Below, piece after piece: positions 58,975-64,000 of a stretch of DNA of 64,000 nucleotides. The DNA comes from JAOUEA01 sp040882605 (lineage in GTDB: Bacteria; Actinomycetota; UBA4738; HRBIN12): positions 11,679 through 75,678 of the forward strand of contig JBBEAY010000062.1 of assembly GCA_040882605.1 (NCBI GenBank), written 5' to 3'. The notes under the pieces were generated by a model. The model searched no databases. It was not told where the DNA came from and saw only the letters and a program-made list of their open reading frames with translations. Positions within the stretch are counted from its first letter, which is position 1, and every line of letters starts with the position of its first letter. Position numbers and translations under genes: made by a program.

Positions 58975-59559
58975 ATGGCGAACATGCAACCGCTCCGACG
59001 CGAGGACCACCCCGAGCTGGAGCAGCTCTTCGCGCATTACGACCGGACGCTCAGCTTCGTGCCGAACTCACTGTTCACCATGGCGCGCCGCCCCGAGATC
59101 CTCACGGCCTTCAGCGCGCTCATCACGCAGATCTGGAACACCGGCACGCTTCCGACAGAGCTGAAACCGTTGATCGCGATCGTCTCGAGCGTGGCCGCCG
59201 GGTGCCGGTACTGCCAGGCGCACGAGGCCGTCGACGCGAGCGAGCGCGGTGTCGACGACGCCAAGATCGCCGAGATCTGGAACTTCGAGCGCAGCGACCG
59301 CTACTCCGACGCCGAACGCGCGGCCTTGCGGTTCGCTCGCGATGCCTCGCTCGTGCCCAACGAGGTCACGCCCGCGCACTTCGAGGAGCTCCGGCGCCAC
59401 TGGAGCGACGGCGAGATCGTGGAGATGCTCTCGGTGATCGGGCTGTTCGGCTTCCTCAACCGATGGAACGACACGATGGCCACCGAGCTCGAACCTGAGC
59501 CGCTCGGGTTCGCGACGGCAAGGTACGGGGAGAGCTGGGAGCCGGGCAAGCACTCATGA
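58975..59559 (+). CDS. Carboxymuconolactone decarboxylase/AhpD-like peroxidase-related protein
   Basis: 194 residues, all helical. AIVSSVAAGCRYCQAHEAVDA is the AhpD core (Cys-x2-Cys-x-x-His), giving a redox pair and proton relay; LFGFLNRWNDTMATELE is the typical later helix. These proteins act as alkylhydroperoxidases or, less often, as decarboxylases. ATG 58975 has TGGAGGG 5 nt upstream; TAGTGT near 58919 may be the -10. It could remove peroxides made by the oxygenases next door. Confidence 0.9.
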   Translation: MANMQPLRREDHPELEQLFAHYDRTLSFVPNSLFTMARRPEILTAFSALITQIWNTGTLPTELKPLIAIVSSVAAGCRYCQAHEAVDASERGVDDAKIAEIWNFERSDRYSDAERAALRFARDASLVPNEVTPAHFEELRRHWSDGEIVEMLSVIGLFGFLNRWNDTMATELEPEPLGFATARYGESWEPGKHS

Positions 59560-59599
59560 GACCCGGCGCCGATCACGCGCGCAGGGAACGCGTGCCCGG

Positions 59600-60907
59600 T
59601 CAGTGGAACGGAAGGTAGTAGCGGAGCTCCCAGTCGCTGACGTCGTTGGTAGAGCTGTCTTCGACTGCGCCCTCGTAGCGGGCCCACTCGCCGCGCTTCA
59701 AGATCGTGAACGCCTCGACGAGCTCGGGGCCGAGCGCCTGTACGAGCCGGTCGTCGGCGTTCAATGCTTCGAGCGCGTCGGAGAGGTTCACGGGGATCGC
59801 CACGTCGGTGTCCGGGGCTTCGCCGACCGGCTGAGGGGGCTTCAACTCGAGCTCGTCCTCGACACCGAACCGCGCGGCGTGCAGCACGGCCGCGCCGACG
59901 AGGTACGGGTTCGCCGCAGCATCGGCGGAGCGTTGTTCGAGCCGCGTGCCCTCGCCTCGCGCCGGCGGCACGCGCACCGTGACGCTGCGATCGTCGTGTC
60001 CCCAGTTCGCCCAGTAGCCGTTCAGCATGTTGGGCTGCAGCCGCTTGTAGGCGTTCACGTGCGGACCCATGATCGCCGCCATGCCGGTGTGATGTTCGAG
60101 CAGTCCCGCGGTACACCGGCGCGCGAGGTCCGAGATGCCCTCGGGGTCGCTCGGGTCGTGGAACGCGTTCGACCCGTCGTCACGACGGAAGCTGAAGTTC
60201 ACATGCATGCCGCTCCCGCCCCGTTCGTTCAGGGGCCGGCCGATGAACGTCGCGAGCTTGCCGTGGTGCTCGGCGACCTCACGGATCAGCAGCCGGAGCA
60301 CGAACGCGTCGTCGGCTGCCTTCATCGCCTCGTCGTAGCGGATATTCACCTCGAACGCGGCCTCGTCGAATTCGCTGTTCCAGGTCTCGACGTTGAACCC
60401 GCAGCCGAGTGCGGTGGTCACCATCGCGTCGACACACCCGGTCGGATCGACCGAGGTTCCCGTGCCGTACACGCGGTGCCCCGGCAGCGAGACGGGTCTC
60501 CATCCGCCGCCGCCGTCGGGCTCCATCAGATAGAACTCGAGCTCGAACGAGATCTGCGGCTCAAGCCCCAGGTCGCGCCAGGCGTCGACGGCTTGGCGCA
60601 ACACGTGGCGGGGGTCGAGCGAACACGGCTCCCCGCGGAAACGCGAATCGCCGATGCCGATGAGCGTCTCGGGCTCCCACGAGTGGCGCAAGGAGTCGCG
60701 ATCGAGGTGCACGTCGATGTCGGGCAGGCCCACGTCGAACTGAGTCCTCGGGATCGGCAGGATCTCTCGGTCGTGAGTGAGCGGGTAGACCCCGATACAG
60801 AACGCGGCGTGGCCCGACTGCGCCACGTCGCCGAACAAGTACTTCCCCCGCTCCATGCCGTGGATGTCGGGGAACAGGAGCCGTAGTCGCTTGCCGGTCG
60901 TGTCCAT
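59600..60907 (-). CDS. Glutamine-synthetase-like gamma-glutamyl ligase, copy 2
   Basis: 435 residues. FPDIHGMERGKYL, ISFELEFYLMEPDGGGGW, FEVNIRYDEAM, the ATP/substrate loop GSGMHVNFSFRR, and YKRLQPNMLNGYWANWGHDDRSVTVRVP (given in parts) show all GS catalytic strands. It lacks the regulatory adenylylation loop of GlnA and probably attaches glutamate to an amine. ATG 60907; divergent from the P450-MetE-GATase operon with 54 bp between. Clearly distant from copy 1 at 55846, so not a recent duplicate. Confidence 0.88.
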   Translation of the reverse strand: MDTTGKRLRLLFPDIHGMERGKYLFGDVAQSGHAAFCIGVYPLTHDREILPIPRTQFDVGLPDIDVHLDRDSLRHSWEPETLIGIGDSRFRGEPCSLDPRHVLRQAVDAWRDLGLEPQISFELEFYLMEPDGGGGWRPVSLPGHRVYGTGTSVDPTGCVDAMVTTALGCGFNVETWNSEFDEAAFEVNIRYDEAMKAADDAFVLRLLIREVAEHHGKLATFIGRPLNERGGSGMHVNFSFRRDDGSNAFHDPSDPEGISDLARRCTAGLLEHHTGMAAIMGPHVNAYKRLQPNMLNGYWANWGHDDRSVTVRVPPARGEGTRLEQRSADAAANPYLVGAAVLHAARFGVEDELELKPPQPVGEAPDTDVAIPVNLSDALEALNADDRLVQALGPELVEAFTILKRGEWARYEGAVEDSSTNDVSDWELRYYLPFH

Positions 60908-60961
60908 GAACCCGCAAGATACGCCTTCCAGGCGGTTGGCGCGAAGGGAGACCGTGGCTCC

Positions 60962-62140
60962 GTGACGATCGGCGGCGAAGTCACGCTCGAGGGGCTTGAG
61001 CGCGATCCGTACCCGGCGTATCAGCGCCTGCGCGACGAGGAACCGGTGAGCTTCGTGCCGGCCGTGGGCCTCTGGCTCGTCACGCGTCACGACGACGTGA
61101 AGCATGTCGCCATGCACCCCGAGACGTTCACGGCCGCGACCGAGCCCTCGACGCTCAACCGCACGATGGGCGAGAACATGCTCGGCATGGAAGGGCCGAA
61201 GCAGCAGTGGATCCGGGCGATCACCGAGGCGCCGTTCCGCCCTCGCGACGTCGAGGAACGCACGCAGGGCATGATCCCACGCCTGGCCGGCGAGCTGATC
61301 GACTCGTTCGTCGATCGCGGTGAAGCCGATCTGTTCCGCGAGTATGCCGATCCGATGAGCGTGCGCTCGCTCTGCTTCATGCTGGGGCTCGACGAAGTGC
61401 CGTGGCAGGACATCCTGCGCTGGAACGAGGGCCTCATGCCGGGGCTCGCCAACTTCGAGGGCGACCCGGCGAAGCAGGCGCCCGCCGACGAGGCCGCGGT
61501 GGCGCTGCACTCCGCGATCGGCCAGGTGCTCGACCGGCTCGAGCACCAGCCCGACAGCTCAGTGCTCTCGTGGATGCTGCATCGCGAAGAAGACGGGCGC
61601 CGAATGAGTCGCGAGCAGATCGTCGGGAACACGACGCTGATGTTGAGCGGCGGCCTGCAGGAGCCGCGCGACGTGATCGCGCTCACGCTGTGGGCGCTGC
61701 TGTCGAACCCGCCGCAGCTCGAGGAGGTCCGTGCCGACCGCTCGCTCGTGAAGGCGGCGGTCGAGGAGACCCTCCGATGGGCCGGCCCGGTCGGCACCGC
61801 CACCCGCCAGACGACCGAGGCGGTCGAGCTCGGCGGCGTCGAGCTCGAGACGGGTGCCTTGATCGCGGCGGTGCTTTCGTCGGCGAACCGCGATCCGCGG
61901 CGGTGGGCCGATCCCGATCGGTTCGACATCCACCGCAAGGAAGGCGCCCACCTCGCGTTCTCGGCCGGCACGCACTTCTGCCTGGGCGCCTGGTTCGGCC
62001 GGCACCTGGCGCGCGTGACCCTCGATCTGGCGCTCGACAGACTCCCCGCGCTCGACCTCGACACCGAGCGCCCCGTCACGCTGTCAGGATGGGAGTTCCG
62101 CGCTCCGGACTCGCTCTGGGCCAGGTGGCAGACCTCATGA
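60962..62140 (+). CDS. Cytochrome P450, GcoA/CYP255-like
   Basis: 392 residues. ExxR is EETLRW, heme loop AFSAGTHFCLGAWFGRH with Cys340. The I-helix reads SGGLQEPRD, again with Pro in place of the oxygen-activating Thr. N-terminal FVPAVGLWLVTR, mid-segment YADPMSVRSLCFMLGL, ANFEGDPAKQ, and C-terminal GWEFRAPDSLW match the P450 at 25567 and, from memory, GcoA (guaiacol O-demethylase). So a small methoxy-aromatic or similar is the likely substrate. GTG 60962. Its stop overlaps the MetE-like ATG, coupling demethylation to a methyl-transfer protein. Confidence 0.9.
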   Translation: MTIGGEVTLEGLERDPYPAYQRLRDEEPVSFVPAVGLWLVTRHDDVKHVAMHPETFTAATEPSTLNRTMGENMLGMEGPKQQWIRAITEAPFRPRDVEERTQGMIPRLAGELIDSFVDRGEADLFREYADPMSVRSLCFMLGLDEVPWQDILRWNEGLMPGLANFEGDPAKQAPADEAAVALHSAIGQVLDRLEHQPDSSVLSWMLHREEDGRRMSREQIVGNTTLMLSGGLQEPRDVIALTLWALLSNPPQLEEVRADRSLVKAAVEETLRWAGPVGTATRQTTEAVELGGVELETGALIAAVLSSANRDPRRWADPDRFDIHRKEGAHLAFSAGTHFCLGAWFGRHLARVTLDLALDRLPALDLDTERPVTLSGWEFRAPDSLWARWQTS

Positions 62141-63270
62141 GCGAGATGCCACGCAACCCGGCTCGAGCCGAGGTCGTCGGGTCGCTGCTGCGCCCACCGG
62201 AGCTGCGCGCCGCGATCGATGCCTTCTACGGGCCGGGGCACTCGGCGGCGCTCGACGAGGAGCGCGAACGCGACCGAACCGAGCTGACGGCGATCGAGGA
62301 CGAGGCGATCCGTGAGGCGGTTCGGCGCCAGCGCGACTGCGGGCTCGACATGATCACCGACGGTGAGTTCCGGCGCTGGATGTTCATGAACTCGTTCTAC
62401 GACGCGGTGAGCGGGGTGCGCACCGGCAAGACCGTAACGTTCCGCAACGACCGGGATGAGGACGTCGAGCTCGCGGTGCACGAGATCGTCGCGCCGCTCG
62501 AGCAGGTCGACTCCCCGGGCGCGCGCGAGGCGGCGTTCATGCGCGAGTTCGCCGGCGAGACACCGTTCAAGGTGACATTCCCGACCGCGTCGATCTTCGC
62601 GCATCCCTTCACGACCGTAGAAGGCGCATACGACTCGGTGGCCGAATCCGTCGACGCGGCGGTCGCGATCGAACGCAGACTTGTGACCGATGCGATCGCG
62701 GCGGGTGCGCGCTACGTGCAGTTCGACTTCCCCTTGTATCCCTATCTCGTCGACCCGGCGTGGATCAGTCGGTTCGAGGCCGCCGGGTATGACGTCGATG
62801 CTGTGTTCGAGTCCGCGCTCGCAGCCGACGCCGCGGTGCTCGAGGGCATGCCCGACGATGTCACCGTCGGCCTGCACATCTGCCGTGGGAACTACCGCTC
62901 GTCGTGGATGTGCGAGGGCTCGCTCGAGACAGTCGCCGAGCGCGTTCTCGGCGAGCTGCCATACGACTCGTTCCTGGTCGAGTGGGACGACGAGGGCCGC
63001 GACGGCGGCTACGCGCCGGTTCGCCATCTCAGAGACGCAAGCACGATGGTCATGGGCCTGATCAGCTCCAAGACTCCCGTGCTAGAAGACGAGGACGATC
63101 TGGTCCGTCGCATGGAGGAGGCAGCCGGCTACGCCGGTGGCATGGACCGGCTCGCGATCAGCCCACAGTGCGGGTTCGCGAGCGTCATGCTCGGCAACGA
63201 GACCAACGAGGACGCCCAATGGCGGAAGCTGGAGCTGGTGGGCCGGGTCGCCGATCGGCTCTGGGGGTGA
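62137..63270 (+). CDS. MetE-like cobalamin-independent methyltransferase domain protein
   Basis: 377 residues, a stand-alone UROD/MetE-type barrel. Start RAEVVGSLLRPPELR, substrate strand DMITDGEFRRWMF, and the zinc site: GLHICRGNY (His and Cys), FLVEWDDE (Glu) and ISPQCGFAS (Cys). Such single-barrel proteins move methyl or alkyl groups between folate, thiols or corrinoid partners. ATG 62137 overlaps the P450 stop. Being encoded with a GcoA-like P450 it may accept the C1 unit or act on the thioether/O-methyl product. Confidence 0.88.
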   Translation: MSEMPRNPARAEVVGSLLRPPELRAAIDAFYGPGHSAALDEERERDRTELTAIEDEAIREAVRRQRDCGLDMITDGEFRRWMFMNSFYDAVSGVRTGKTVTFRNDRDEDVELAVHEIVAPLEQVDSPGAREAAFMREFAGETPFKVTFPTASIFAHPFTTVEGAYDSVAESVDAAVAIERRLVTDAIAAGARYVQFDFPLYPYLVDPAWISRFEAAGYDVDAVFESALAADAAVLEGMPDDVTVGLHICRGNYRSSWMCEGSLETVAERVLGELPYDSFLVEWDDEGRDGGYAPVRHLRDASTMVMGLISSKTPVLEDEDDLVRRMEEAAGYAGGMDRLAISPQCGFASVMLGNETNEDAQWRKLELVGRVADRLWG

Positions 63271-63950
63271 GCCCGCTCGTGCGCGTCCTCGTGTTGAAGC
63301 CTCAGGAGCTTTCGCGCGCCGGGCATGTGGGGGAAGCACTCCGGGAGCGCGTGTCCGTTGTCGTCGAGCACGTGCTCGACGACGACGGACCACCGCCGGC
63401 GCTCGACGGGTTCGACGCGATAGTGGTGACCGGCGCGCCGTGGTCGGTCGACGGCGAAGAAGTGCGCCCGTGGATCGACGGGCTCCTCGAGCGGCTCCGA
63501 CAAGCCGTGGCCATCGACGTGCCCGTGCTCGGCATCTGCTTCGGCGCCCAGGCTTTCGCGGAAGCCAACGGGGGATGGGTCGCCCGTGCCCGCGACACCG
63601 AAGTCGGGCTCCGCAAGGTCGACACCGACGACTCCGGCCTTGTGCCTCCCGGCCCATGGTTCATGTGGCACGGCGACACGTTCGGCCCGCCGGAGGGTGC
63701 GACGGTGATCGCCCGCACCGAAGCTGGCCCGCAGGCATACACGCTCGGCCCGCATCTGCTCGTGCAGTTCCATCCGGAGGCCACGCCGGGCATGGTCGAG
63801 GCGTGGCTCGCCTACGACGACACCGACTTCCATCGGGCGGGAGTCGACCCCAACGAGATGCTGCGAATGATGCGAGCGGGTGAGCGAGAGGCGCGCGGGC
63901 GTGCGGATGCGCTCGTCGACCGGTTCCTCGAAGGCATCGAGGCCACCTAG
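63267..63950 (+). CDS. Class I glutamine amidotransferase-like protein
   Basis: 227 residues. The nucleophile elbow is LGICFGAQAFAEANGG with the catalytic Cys about residue 92, and the His-Glu pair is QFHPEATPGM. GuaA-like type 1 GATase. It overlaps the MetE-like stop (GTGA), so it is third gene of the P450 operon. It may hydrolyse a gamma-glutamyl amide made by the divergent GS-like ligase, the job PuuD does in putrescine breakdown; that is inference. The last 50 bases of the window hold nothing I can call. Confidence 0.88.
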   Translation: MSPLVRVLVLKPQELSRAGHVGEALRERVSVVVEHVLDDDGPPPALDGFDAIVVTGAPWSVDGEEVRPWIDGLLERLRQAVAIDVPVLGICFGAQAFAEANGGWVARARDTEVGLRKVDTDDSGLVPPGPWFMWHGDTFGPPEGATVIARTEAGPQAYTLGPHLLVQFHPEATPGMVEAWLAYDDTDFHRAGVDPNEMLRMMRAGEREARGRADALVDRFLEGIEAT

Positions 63951-64000
63951 TGTCCTGAGTCGGAGATCCGCTCGCAATATGCAGCGAGACCCTCCAAGAT

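Overview
This is a high-GC (roughly 65-70 percent) bacterial chromosome segment, almost certainly from an actinobacterium (Actinomycetota). Pointers are a DUF222/HNH 13E12-type protein, an LLM-class (F420/FMN) oxidoreductase, several CYPs, heavy GTG start use, tight ATGA/GTGA stop-start overlaps, and many genes with a TANNNT -10 box 7-8 nt before the start codon (leaderless transcription). The mix of aromatic, C1 and amine catabolism suggests a free-living soil or aquatic heterotroph. I saw no rRNA, tRNA, CRISPR array, insertion sequence or phage block.

Layout. 1-5.4 kb: end of a zinc/manganese ABC permease, two truncated gene remnants, a LysE exporter, a Fur-family repressor, a broken aminoglycoside-phosphotransferase-like gene, an NmrA-type protein, an enoyl-CoA hydratase and two tiny zinc-ribbon proteins. 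5.4-14.1 kb: core genes (PabB-PabC fusion, mnmA, UPF0280, ligA, a FolD-like protein, gatC-gatA). 14.0-18.1 kb, minus strand: aldehyde dehydrogenase, IclR regulator, SDR and EamA transporter, divergent from an operon at 18.2-26.8 kb with a DUF6282 metallohydrolase, two class III aminotransferases, a three-subunit molybdenum hydroxylase and a GcoA-like P450. 26.8-34.3 kb: gatB, an MFS protein, Rieske ferredoxin plus ferredoxin reductase, an interrupted small gene, and the serine pair (class V aminotransferase, SerA). 34.5-41.3 kb: a phytoene-desaturase-like oxidoreductase, two DmdA/GcvT-like proteins, a wrecked histidine kinase, YqgE and two tandem SAM methyltransferases. 41.3-46.3 kb: small acidic protein, ilvE, membrane-anchored protein, PepN-type aminopeptidase. 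46.3-52.3 kb: HpaE-like dehydrogenase, HpcB-like ring-cleavage dioxygenase, APC permease, PLP decarboxylase and MarR. 52.3-64 kb: LLM enzyme and P450, DUF222/HNH gene, a GS-like gamma-glutamyl ligase behind two SDRs, an AhpD-like protein, then a second GS-like ligase divergent from an operon of GcoA-like P450, MetE-like protein and class I glutamine amidotransferase.

How it may work together (inference). Three themes recur: removal of methyl groups (two GcoA-like P450s, two DmdA-like folate proteins, a MetE-like protein, a diverged FolD), handling of amines through gamma-glutamylation and transamination (two GS-like ligases, a glutamine amidotransferase, class III aminotransferases, a decarboxylase, an amino-acid permease), and aromatic ring cleavage (HpcB/HpaE). 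A plausible reading is a catabolic island for methylated or methoxylated, amine-bearing aromatics that feeds C1 units into folate. Against this, four loci look broken (731, 2.8 kb, 31.3 kb, 37.6 kb), three by deletion, so part of the window is decaying or mis-assembled.
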